Assembly: GCF_001729485.1 (NCBI RefSeq)
Contig: NZ_CP017157.1
Span: forward strand, 6,634,001-6,698,000
Source of the DNA: Streptomyces lydicus
GTDB lineage: Bacteria; Actinomycetota; Actinomycetes; Streptomycetales; Streptomycetaceae
Reading direction: 5' to 3'
Length of the DNA stretch: 64,000 nucleotides
Position numbers and translations under genes: made by a program. Positions within the stretch are counted from its first letter, which is position 1, and the number at the start of each line of letters is the position of its first letter. This document shows positions 56,141-63,311 of this stretch, one piece after another. Under the pieces are notes generated by a model, which made no database searches, had not been told where the DNA came from, and saw only the letters and a list, made by a program, of their open reading frames with translations.

Positions 56141-56515
56141 CTCCCACGTTTTTGTCCGTCCCGCCGTGGTGGTTTCTCTCCGTGGCGCTTTGCGGCGCCC
56201 CGCACGTTGTTTCCCGTCCCGCCGTGTTTCGTCTCGCCGTGGCGCCTGCGGCGGGCCGGTTGTTGTCGGGTGCGGTGCCGGCCCTCCGGACTTCGTCCTG
56301 CGGTCCGTCCCCTCCCGTGGGAGGGAATGGTGAAGGCCGGTGGGGGCGAGCGTCAGTAACGACGCCCGCCCCCACCGGCCTTTACTTCTCCCACTACGGG
56401 AGGGGACGCGCCGCAGGACGAAGTCCGGAGGAGCGGCACCGCACCCAACCACCCACGCCCGCCGCAGGCGCAACGGCGAGAAACCAGCACGGCGGGAAAG
56501 CCGAAAACGTGGGAA
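56141..56515. repeat. Large imperfect inverted repeat (about 375 bp)
   Basis: Left and right halves are imperfect reverse complements around a perfect 16-bp stem (56333-56348 with 56367-56382). Further paired blocks: 56286-56303 with 56411-56428 (18 bp, perfect), 56309-56323 with 56388-56405, and the ends 56142-56152 with 56504-56514. The left half contains an extra copy of the CCCGCCGTG...GCGGCG module, so the arms differ in length. Frames on both strands encode similar low-complexity peptides only because of this symmetry. No gene is supported. Likely a dispersed repeat or strong transcriptional roadblock between ArsR-like and MTH1187-like genes, which are convergent. Confidence 0.85.
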
Positions 56516-56812
56516 TCAGGCCCCAGCCAGGTACCGCTCGACGGTGTCCACCTTCGACGTCAACCCGTCCGTCACCCCCGGGCGGATGTCGGCCTTGAGG
56601 ACCAGGGAGACCCGGCCGGCGCGTGCCTCGACGGCTGCGACGGCGCGCTTGACGACGTCCATGACCTCGTCCCACTCGCCCTCGATCGAGGTGAACATGG
56701 CGTCCGTACGGTTGGGCAGCCCCGACTCGCGGACGACCCGGACGGCGTCGGCGACGTACTCGCCGACGTCCTCACCGACGCCCAGCGGGCTCACCGAGAA
56801 GGCGACGATCAT
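56516..56812 (-). CDS. MTH1187/YkoF-type thiamine-binding protein
   Basis: A 98-residue small protein ([24 protein letters not shown]) matching the DUF77/MTH1187 family, in which characterised members bind thiamine or related compounds as ferredoxin-like dimers. Diagnostic segment [31 protein letters not shown] overlaps the stop of the DUF3817 gene (ATGA), so the pair is co-translated. Its stop abuts the large palindrome. Confidence 0.88.
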   Translation of the reverse strand: MIVAFSVSPLGVGEDVGEYVADAVRVVRESGLPNRTDAMFTSIEGEWDEVMDVVKRAVAAVEARAGRVSLVLKADIRPGVTDGLTSKVDTVERYLAGA

Positions 56813-57159
56813 GCGTTCACGATTCCTTCCTTGCGCGCGCGGGCGGCGATCACGCCGGCCTCCTCCTCGCGCTTGAGGATGCGGTCCCCGTAGAGGCCGC
56901 CGAACGGCAGGATCGCCAGCAGGAAGAAGAACGCGACGCGCTTGACGGGCCACTTGGTGCGGTTCCACACGTCCAGCAGCAGCACCACGTAGGTGATGAA
57001 GAGCAGGCCGTGGATCATGCCGAGCGGCATCACCAGGGCGTCGTAGTCGAAGGCCAGACGGAAACCGGTGCCGAAGATCAGCAGCGCCGGGAAGGAGATG
57101 GCTTCCGGGATGGAGGCCAGGCGCAGGCGGTGCAGGGCGGCGGCGGTCTTGATGTCCAC
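56809..57159 (-). CDS. DUF3817 membrane protein (second copy)
   Basis: A 116-residue membrane protein from GTG 57159 ([20 protein letters not shown]), AACGAGG upstream. Three hydrophobic segments: [54 protein letters not shown]; conserved loop [10 protein letters not shown]-terminal basic/acidic tail [17 protein letters not shown]. Same family as the gene at 52762. Function unknown; coupled with the thiamine-binding-type protein. Confidence 0.87.
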   Translation of the reverse strand: MDIKTAAALHRLRLASIPEAISFPALLIFGTGFRLAFDYDALVMPLGMIHGLLFITYVVLLLDVWNRTKWPVKRVAFFFLLAILPFGGLYGDRILKREEEAGVIAARARKEGIVNA

Positions 57160-57412
57160 GGGAACCTCGTTCGGGTGGCAGATGGGCGGTCGGCGCGCAG
57201 CGCCGTCTTCTGGGGGCGGAGGTCGGGCGACGGGCGAGGGCATGCTTGTGCAAGAGTTCACAAGCGTCGCCCCATTGTTACAGCCGCCCCGGTGCGCACC
57301 GCCCACGGGGGACGTGAGGGTGGTCACCCGGGCGGGCCCCGGGGGGATATCCGGGCGTTGTCAGGGGCGAGGGGTCTGCCCCGGGCGGGCCCGGCCGACT
57401 ACCGTCTGACCC

Positions 57413-58051
57413 GTGGCTCAGTTTCGGCTCCAGGGGAGCAAGGTGCTCGCCGTCGACATGACGGGCGATGCCGTCAAGGCGAAGAACGGTGCGATGGTCG
57501 CGTACGACGGCCAGATGGCCTTCAAGAAGATGACCGGCGGCGGCGAGGGTCTGCGCGGCATGGTCACCCGGCGGCTGACGGGGGAACAGATGGCCGTGAT
57601 GGAGGTGAAGGGCCACGGCACCTGCTACTTCGCCGACCGCGCCAGCGAGATCAACCTGGTGCAGCTGCGCGGCGAGAAGCTCTACGTGGAGTCCAGCAAC
57701 CTGCTGTGCACGGACGCCGCGCTGCGCACCGGCACGACCTTCACCGGCCTGCGCGGCGCCTCGCAGGGCAACGGCCTGTTCACCACCACCGTCGAGGGCA
57801 GCGGCCAGGCGGCCATCACCTCGGACGGCCCGGCGGTGGTGCTGCGGGTCACCAAGCAGTACCCGCTCCAGGTCGACCCGGGCGCGTACGTCGCGCACAC
57901 CGGCGACCTGCGCCAGCACTTCCAGTCCGGGGTGAACTTCCGCACCTTCATGGGTGAGGGCTCCGGCGAGGCGTTCCAGATCCGCTTCGAGGGCGAGGGC
58001 CTGGTCTACGTCCAGCCCAGCGAGCGCAACACCGTGGGCGGTGAGGTCTGA
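57413..58051 (+). CDS. AIM24-family protein (first of three)
   Basis: A 212-residue beta-rich protein of the AIM24 family (MAQFRLQGSKVLAVDMTGDAVKAKNGAMVAYDG). Repeated strands with GEKLYVESSNLLCTDAAL, GNGLFTTTVEGSGQAAI and QVDPGAYVAHTGDL are the family's landmarks; AIM24 names a mitochondrial protein but bacterial members are of unknown function. GTG start. Its stop overlaps the next ATG by one base. Not secreted by sequence. Confidence 0.9.
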   Translation: MAQFRLQGSKVLAVDMTGDAVKAKNGAMVAYDGQMAFKKMTGGGEGLRGMVTRRLTGEQMAVMEVKGHGTCYFADRASEINLVQLRGEKLYVESSNLLCTDAALRTGTTFTGLRGASQGNGLFTTTVEGSGQAAITSDGPAVVLRVTKQYPLQVDPGAYVAHTGDLRQHFQSGVNFRTFMGEGSGEAFQIRFEGEGLVYVQPSERNTVGGEV

Positions 58052-58713
58052 TGCCGTTCACGGCCCTCAACTCCCGCATGGTGCAGGCCACGGTCGCGCC
58101 CGGCCAGCGGATGTACAGCCAGCGCGGGGCGATGCTCGCCTACCGCGGCGAGGTGCACTTCACCCCGAACATCCAGGGCGGCCAGGGCGGCGTCGGTTCG
58201 ATGATCGGCCGCCGGATCGCCGGCGAGGCCACGCCCCTGATGACCGTCGAGGCGCCCGCGGGCGGTACCGCCACGGTCATGTTCGGCCACGGCGGTCACC
58301 ACGTCCATGTCGTCGACCTGACGGGCGAGACGCTCTACGTCGAGGCCGACCGGCTGCTGGCCTTCGACGGCTCGCTCCAGCAGGGCACGATGTTCATGGG
58401 CTCGCAGGGCGGGGTGATGGGCATGGTGCGCGGCCAGGTCACCGGCCAGGGCCTGTTCACCACGACCCTCAAGGGCGTCGGCTCGGCCGCGGTGATGGCG
58501 CACGGCGGCGTCATCGAGCTGCCGATCACGCCGCAGCGCCCGGTCCATGTCGACCCGCAGGCATACGTCGCCCACCGCGGCGAGGTCCGCAACAAACTGT
58601 CCACCGCGCTCGGCTGGCGCGACATGGTCGGCCGCGGCTCCGGCGAGGCGTTCCAGCTGGAGCTGTCGGGCCAGGGCACCGTCTACGTCCAGGCGTCGGA
58701 GGAGAAGCTGTGA
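58051..58713 (+). CDS. AIM24-family protein (second of three)
   Basis: A 220-residue paralogue of the preceding gene (MPFTALNSRMVQATVAPGQRMYSQRGAMLAYRGE). Landmarks GETLYVEADRLLAFDGSL, GQGLFTTTLKGVGSAAV and HVDPQAYVAHRGEV align with the first copy. Gly/Met-rich insertion around 45-60. Overlaps both neighbours by a few bases, so the three form one translational unit. Confidence 0.9.
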   Translation: MPFTALNSRMVQATVAPGQRMYSQRGAMLAYRGEVHFTPNIQGGQGGVGSMIGRRIAGEATPLMTVEAPAGGTATVMFGHGGHHVHVVDLTGETLYVEADRLLAFDGSLQQGTMFMGSQGGVMGMVRGQVTGQGLFTTTLKGVGSAAVMAHGGVIELPITPQRPVHVDPQAYVAHRGEVRNKLSTALGWRDMVGRGSGEAFQLELSGQGTVYVQASEEKL

Positions 58714-59483
58714 CCGGTCCCGTTGTGCACGACGTCGCGTCGCTCCCCGCCGATGACAACGTCAATCCGTACGCCTTCAGCGTCGATCTGGACGGCCAGT
58801 GGTTCCTGCAGAAGGGGAAGATGATCGCCTACTACGGGCAGATCGACTTCCACGGCATCGGGCACGGCCGGCTCGACCGGCTGATCGCCGGAAGTTTTCA
58901 TTCGCCACTGCACGCCGCGGACTGGGTCGTCGCCGAGGGCCGGGGAAAGATGCTGCTCGCGGACCGCGCCTTCGACGTGAATTCCTTCGATCTCGACGAG
59001 GGCAACCTCACCATTCGCTCGGGCAACCTGCTCGCGTTTCAGCCATCTCTGTCGCTGAAGCAGTCGATCATCCCGGGCTTCCTCACGCTGATCGGAACGG
59101 GCAAGTTCGTGGCCGCGTCCAACGGCCCGGTGGTCTTCATGGAGCCGCCGATCCGGGTGGACCCGCAGGCGCTCGTCGGCTGGGCGGACTGCCCCTCCCC
59201 GTGCCACCACTACGACCACCAGTACCTGCGGGGATTCCTGGGCGGGCTGCGGGCGCACACCGGTATCGGCGGGGCGTCGGGCGAGGAGCACCAGTTCGAG
59301 TTCGTCGGCGCCGGCACGGTCCTGCTGCAGTCGACGGAACAGCTGATGCCGGAGCTGGCGACCGGCGCGGTACCGACGGAGGAGGGGGTTCCGGGCAACG
59401 GCGGACACGTTCCGCAAAGTGGCTCACAACTGCCCCAGCTGCCCGGCAACCTCGGGAGCCTCCAACGCCGCTTCGGGCTGTGA
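58710..59483 (+). CDS. AIM24-family protein (third of three)
   Basis: A 257-residue, more divergent AIM24 paralogue starting at the GTG that overlaps the second copy's stop. It has DLDGQWFLQKGKMIAYYGQIDF, GNLTIRSGNLLAFQPSL and IRVDPQALVGWADCPSPCHHYDH, the last including two Cys and three His absent from the other copies, a possible metal site. A Pro/Gly-rich tail of about 40 residues follows. From 58880 to 59060 third positions are less G/C-biased than in the other two copies. Confidence 0.88.
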   Translation: MTGPVVHDVASLPADDNVNPYAFSVDLDGQWFLQKGKMIAYYGQIDFHGIGHGRLDRLIAGSFHSPLHAADWVVAEGRGKMLLADRAFDVNSFDLDEGNLTIRSGNLLAFQPSLSLKQSIIPGFLTLIGTGKFVAASNGPVVFMEPPIRVDPQALVGWADCPSPCHHYDHQYLRGFLGGLRAHTGIGGASGEEHQFEFVGAGTVLLQSTEQLMPELATGAVPTEEGVPGNGGHVPQSGSQLPQLPGNLGSLQRRFGL

Positions 59484-59570
59484 GCGGTAGTCTGCGGACG
59501 GTGACCTCGAACGTCTGACCCACACCGGCCCCGGCCGGACGACGTCACCACCCGCGACGATTCCCCAGCG

Positions 59571-59590
59571 GAATTAATTCATTATTCAAC
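59571..59590. promoter_or_regulatory. A/T-rich operator-like region before MarR gene
   Basis: GAATTAATTC (perfect 10-bp palindrome) followed by ATTATTCAAC, in the most A/T-rich stretch of the window, 22-41 bp upstream of the MarR start. Fits a promoter and MarR box; short, so tentative. Confidence 0.45.
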
Positions 59591-59611
59591 TTTTACGGAT
59601 AGAATTCCTCC

Positions 59612-60088
59612 ATGACGACCGACAGCGACACCCCCTGGCTGACCGACCAGGAGCAGCGTGCCTGGCGCACCCATCTGGACGTCAGCAGGCTGCTGATGCA
59701 CCAACTGGAGCGCGATCTCCAGCCGTTCGGGCTCACGAACAACGACTACGAGATCCTGGTCAACCTCTCCGAGGCCGAGGACCACCGGCTCCGGATGAGC
59801 GACCTGGCAGCCAGCACCCTGCAGTCCAAGAGCCGTCTCTCCCACCAGATCACCCGGATGGAGAACGCCGGACTGGTGCGCCGCGAGAGCTGCGAGTCGG
59901 ACCGTCGTGGCCTGTACGCGGTGCTGACGGAGGAGGGCTGGGAGACCATGCGCCGGGTGGCACCCCACCATGTCACCTCGGTCCGCAAGCACTTCATCGA
60001 CCTCTTCACCTCCGGGGACCTCGAAGCGCTGCGCACCTCGCTGGCCCCGGTGGCCGAACACCTGCGCGCGCACCGCGGCGGCCTCTGA
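59612..60088 (+). CDS. MarR-family transcriptional regulator
   Basis: A 158-residue regulator: dimerisation helices (WRTHLDVSRLLMHQLERDLQPFGLTNNDYEILVNL), helix-turn-helix (RLRMSDLAASTLQSKSRLSHQITRMENAGLV) and wing (RESCESDRRGLYAVLTEEG). A Cys within the wing could be redox-sensitive, as in OhrR-type regulators, but this is conjecture. Start ATG 59612; TCCTCC-like sequence before it is on the wrong strand, so the ribosome site is weak. Convergent with the kinase gene at 60178. Confidence 0.93.
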   Translation: MTTDSDTPWLTDQEQRAWRTHLDVSRLLMHQLERDLQPFGLTNNDYEILVNLSEAEDHRLRMSDLAASTLQSKSRLSHQITRMENAGLVRRESCESDRRGLYAVLTEEGWETMRRVAPHHVTSVRKHFIDLFTSGDLEALRTSLAPVAEHLRAHRGGL

Positions 60089-60133
60089 CCGGCGCGACCC
60101 GGCCCCGGCCTCCCGTACGGGCCCCGGGGCGCC

Positions 60134-60160
60134 CCCGCGGCCCCGCACCGGGGCCGCGGG
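60134..60160. terminator. Hairpin between convergent MarR and kinase genes
   Basis: Perfect 11-bp GC-only arms (60134-60144, 60150-60160) with loop GCACC. Probably a bidirectional terminator. Confidence 0.6.
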
Positions 60161-60177
60161 CGCCGGCGCGCGGTGGC

Positions 60178-61794
60178 TCAGCCCGCCACCGGCAGCCGCA
60201 GCTCGAAGACCGCTCCCTCCCGCACGGCCAGCGAGCCGCCGTGCCGCACCGCGACGTCCCGCGCGATGGCCAGCCCCAGCCCGGCGCCGCCGTCGTCCCG
60301 CGCCCGCGCGTCGTCGAGCCGGACGAACCGCTCGAAGATCCGCTCCCGTTCGGCCGCCGGCACCCCGGGCCCGTCGTCCTCGACCCGCAGCACCGCCCAC
60401 GCCCCGTCGCGCACCACGGCCACCTCCACGGACGAGGCCGCATGCCGCTGCGCGTTGTCCAGCAGGTTGCCCAGCACCCGCCCCAACTGGCTCCGCGACC
60501 CCGCCACTTCCAGGCCCTCCGAAGGGCCCACCCGCACCGGCACCCGGTCCCCGGCCCGCTGCGCGGTCTCCTCCCGCACCAGCGCCGCCAGATCGACCCG
60601 GCGGCCCCCCGCGGGCCGCTCCCCCGCGTCCAGACGGGCCAGCAGCAGCAGATCCGCCGCCAGCCGCTGCAGCCGTACGGTGTCCGCCACCGCGCCCGGC
60701 ACATCGAGCAGCTCCGGGTGCGCCGCCCCCACCTCCAGCTGGGTGCGCAGGCTCGCGATCGGGCTGCGCAGCTCGTGCGAGGCGTCCGCGACGAACCGCC
60801 GCTGCCGCTCGACGCTCGCCTCCAGCGCCGCGAGCGTCTCATTGGTCGTCCGCGCCAGCCGGGCGATCTCGTCCCGGGCCGCCGGCTCCGGCACCCGCCG
60901 CGACAGGTCCGTACTGGCCGTGATCGCCGCCATCTCCGCGCGGATGCCCTCCACCGGGCGCAGCGCCCGCCGGGTCACCAGCCAGGTCACCCCGGCCACC
61001 ACCACGAGCAGCAGCGGCAGCCCGATCAGCATCGCGTCGCGCACGGACCCGACGGCCGCGCGCTCCGGCGCCAGCACCGACCCGGCGCGCACCGTGGCCT
61101 TCTCCCCGCGGCCGTCCTCGGCCTCGACGGCCGCGAACCGGTAGTCGGCGACCGTGCCGTCGACGTCCGCGGTCCCGTCGCTCTGGTGGGCGTCGTCGTC
61201 GACCTCACCGGGCCGCGGCCCGCGCGCGTCGTCGTCGGTGTCCTCGCCGGCGGCGGACCGCCCGGCCCCGGCGTGCCCCGCCCCGGTCCGCGCGCCGCCC
61301 ACGGACCTGCCGTCGACCGCCCGCACGTCGTCGCCCACCGCCAGCACCCGGCCGTCCTCATCGGTGACCACCACCGGGTGCTCGTCGCCGTCCGGCAGGT
61401 CGAGCCGGTCGTACGGCGTGCCCGTGGCGATCTGCGCGGCCACCTCGCGCGCCGCGACCTCCGCCTGGAGCCCGGCCTGGCCCTGGAGATTGCCGCGCAG
61501 CACCAGCAGCACCGCGGTACCCGCCGCGATCAGCGCCAGCGCCACCACCGCGGTCGCGCCGGCCGCCGCCCGAGCCCGTACGGAACCCGGCACCCCGGCC
61601 CGCCGCCCCCGGGAGGCCCCCGCCCCAGGGGGTGCCTCCCCGATCAGGCCGGGCTCGCGGGGGGTGGCACGCACGCTCGCGGCGTTGTCGTCGCTCGCCG
61701 ACGCTCCGCGTCGACTCCCTCCTCCGCCTTGCGATCGCACGCACCACCCCCCGCTCCCTGATCCGGCCTGATCGGGGAGACACCCCCTACTCAC
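60178..61794 (-). CDS. Sensor histidine kinase (HisKA, HAMP), OmpR partner
   Basis: A kinase of up to 538 residues. The GTG at 61794 overlaps the regulator gene by 8 bp, but the first 65 residues are low-complexity and a later start is possible. Helix (AAAGATAVVALALIAAGTAVLLVL), an external domain of about 170 residues with an Asp/Gly/His-rich insert (AAGEDTDDDARG, EVDDDAHQSD) that may bind cations, second helix (MLIGLPLLLVVVAGVTWLVT), HAMP, His in DASHELRSPI, and HATPase (GNLLDNAQRHA; VEDDGPGV; GAGLGLAIARDV). Co-expressed with the regulator at 61787-62479. Confidence 0.92.
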   Translation of the reverse strand: MSRGCLPDQAGSGSGGWCVRSQGGGGSRRGASASDDNAASVRATPREPGLIGEAPPGAGASRGRRAGVPGSVRARAAAGATAVVALALIAAGTAVLLVLRGNLQGQAGLQAEVAAREVAAQIATGTPYDRLDLPDGDEHPVVVTDEDGRVLAVGDDVRAVDGRSVGGARTGAGHAGAGRSAAGEDTDDDARGPRPGEVDDDAHQSDGTADVDGTVADYRFAAVEAEDGRGEKATVRAGSVLAPERAAVGSVRDAMLIGLPLLLVVVAGVTWLVTRRALRPVEGIRAEMAAITASTDLSRRVPEPAARDEIARLARTTNETLAALEASVERQRRFVADASHELRSPIASLRTQLEVGAAHPELLDVPGAVADTVRLQRLAADLLLLARLDAGERPAGGRRVDLAALVREETAQRAGDRVPVRVGPSEGLEVAGSRSQLGRVLGNLLDNAQRHAASSVEVAVVRDGAWAVLRVEDDGPGVPAAERERIFERFVRLDDARARDDGGAGLGLAIARDVAVRHGGSLAVREGAVFELRLPVAG

Positions 61795-62479
61795 CGGCCA
61801 CCAGCCGGTATCCCGCGCCGCGCACCGTCACGATGCGCTCCGCGCCGAGCTTGCGCCGCAACGCGCTCACATAGACCTCGATGATGTTGACATCGCCCTC
61901 GTACGCGAAGTCCCAGACGTGCTCCAGGATCTCCGCCTTGGAGACCACCTCGCCCGCGCGCACCGCAAGTTGCTCCAGTACGGCGAACTCCTTCGCGGTC
62001 AGCGCCACTTCGGCGCCGTCCCGCTCGACCCGCCGGGCCCCCTGGTCGACCGCCAGCGGCCCCACCCGCAGCACCGGCGGCGCGCTCCGCCCGCGCCGCC
62101 GCAGCAGCGCCTTCACCCGCGCCACCAGCACCACGTACGAGAACGGCTTGGTCAGGTAGTCGTCGGCACCGGTGTCCAGCCCCTCGGCCTCGTCGTACTC
62201 GCCGTCCTTGGCGGTCAGCATCAGGATCGGTACGTCGTCACCGGCCGCGCGCAGCGCCCCGCAGACGCGGTAGCCGTTCATGCCGGGCAGCATGATGTCC
62301 AGCACGACCAGGTCGTACCCGCCCTCACCCGCCCGGTGCAGCCCTTCCAGGCCGTCGTGCACCACGTCGACCGCGTAGCCCTCGGCCCGCAGGCCCTGCG
62401 CGAGCGACCGGGCCAGGCGTTTCTCGTCCTCCACGAGAAGGAGCCGGAACGGGGTGCGGTGGGCGGCGCGAGGGAGCAT
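61787..62479 (-). CDS. OmpR-family response regulator
   Basis: A 230-residue regulator from ATG 62479 (MLPRAAHRTPFRLLLVEDE). Receiver domain: VEDEKR pocket, phospho-acceptor Asp in LVVLDIMLPGMNG, Lys in YLTKPFSYV. Winged helix: LTAKEFAVLEQLAVRAGEVVSKAEILEHVWD and VNIIEVYVSALRRKLG, ending VRGAGYRLVAGE. Divergent from the PepSY-like gene at 62612, with spaced CTTCAG repeats between the two, so autoregulation and control of the secreted protein are likely. Confidence 0.95.
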   Translation of the reverse strand: MLPRAAHRTPFRLLLVEDEKRLARSLAQGLRAEGYAVDVVHDGLEGLHRAGEGGYDLVVLDIMLPGMNGYRVCGALRAAGDDVPILMLTAKDGEYDEAEGLDTGADDYLTKPFSYVVLVARVKALLRRRGRSAPPVLRVGPLAVDQGARRVERDGAEVALTAKEFAVLEQLAVRAGEVVSKAEILEHVWDFAYEGDVNIIEVYVSALRRKLGAERIVTVRGAGYRLVAGE

Positions 62480-62514
62480 GGCACCCAAGCCTGCCAGCCC
62501 GGACCTGAAGATCC

Positions 62515-62541
62515 CTTCAGCCGGCTTCAGCTCCCCTTCAG
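62515..62541. promoter_or_regulatory. Three CTTCAG direct repeats (OmpR-type site)
   Basis: CTTCAG at 62515-62520, 62525-62530 and 62536-62541, spaced 10 and 11 bp, one helical turn each; an inverted CTGAAG lies at 62505-62510. Tandem hexamers with this phasing are typical binding sites of OmpR/PhoP regulators. Located in the divergent region between the regulator and the PepSY-like gene. Confidence 0.7.
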
Positions 62542-62611
62542 GTCCGCCCGTCCAGTGTGGTGGCACAGCGTTCGCACAGCGCTGGCACAGCCGATCTCAG
62601 GGGAGAGACAC

Positions 62612-63253
62612 ATGAAGCGCCACCTCGTCATCGCCACCGCCGCAGCGGCCGCCCTGGTCGCCGGCGGCACGGTCACCGCCGTCGCGGTCAGCGGGGACGG
62701 AGCCCCCTCCGGACGCCCCGACGCCCCGACGCGGCAGGCGGACGGCCACGGCCGGCCCGGCACGGAGGACGCCCGCGAGGCCGCCGCCGCGAAGGTGACC
62801 GCGCCGCAGGCCGCGGCCGCCGCCCTGAGGGCCGTACCGGGCACCGTCACCGGCCTCGACCTGGACCGCGACCGTCCCGGGCTGGTCTGGGACGCGGACG
62901 TCCTGGGCAAGGACGGCAGGTGGCACGAGCTCACCCTCGACGCGGGCGACGCCCGGGTGCTGAACCAGCACGTCGAGCGGGGGGACGACGACGACCACGC
63001 CCGCGAGCGGGCGGCCCTGCGGACCGCCCGGACCGACGCCGCGGGCGCCGCCCGCAAGGCCGCGGCGGCACACGGCACGGTGACCTCCGTCGAGCTGGAC
63101 GGCGACCACCGGGCCCGGGCCGTCTGGGAGGTCGAGACCGTCAGCAAGGACGGCAAGGAGCACCAGCTGCTGGTCGACCCGGACAGCGGCACGCTGACCA
63201 CCGTGCCGGCGCACGACGCGGACGACGACGACAACGACGGCGCGGACGACTGA
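62612..63253 (+). CDS. Secreted PepSY-like protein
   Basis: A 213-residue exported protein: signal segment (HLVIATAAAAALVAGGTVTAVAV), Pro/Gly/Asp linker, and two PepSY-like repeats (TAPQAAAAALRAVPGTVTGLDL...VWDADVLGKDGRWHELTLD; AAGAARKAAAAHGTVTSVELD...VWEVETVSKDGKEHQLLVD). Each repeat is followed by an Asp cluster (RGDDDDH; AHDADDDDNDGADD), possibly cation-binding. ATG 62612 follows GGGAGAG. PepSY proteins next to PhoP-type systems often act in protease inhibition or metal and envelope stress; here probably a target of the divergent regulator. Confidence 0.88.
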   Translation: MKRHLVIATAAAAALVAGGTVTAVAVSGDGAPSGRPDAPTRQADGHGRPGTEDAREAAAAKVTAPQAAAAALRAVPGTVTGLDLDRDRPGLVWDADVLGKDGRWHELTLDAGDARVLNQHVERGDDDDHARERAALRTARTDAAGAARKAAAAHGTVTSVELDGDHRARAVWEVETVSKDGKEHQLLVDPDSGTLTTVPAHDADDDDNDGADD

Positions 63254-63311
63254 CGGGCCGTCCGGCCCGGCCGGGGGCCGCGCGGGCGGCCCCCGGGTCC
63301 CGCCGGGAGGC

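Noticed and set aside
56152..56598. 148-residue rightward frame and mirrored leftward frames (such as 56100-56375)
   Set aside because: They arise from the large inverted repeat, so both strands give alike peptides; no ribosome site or protein family.
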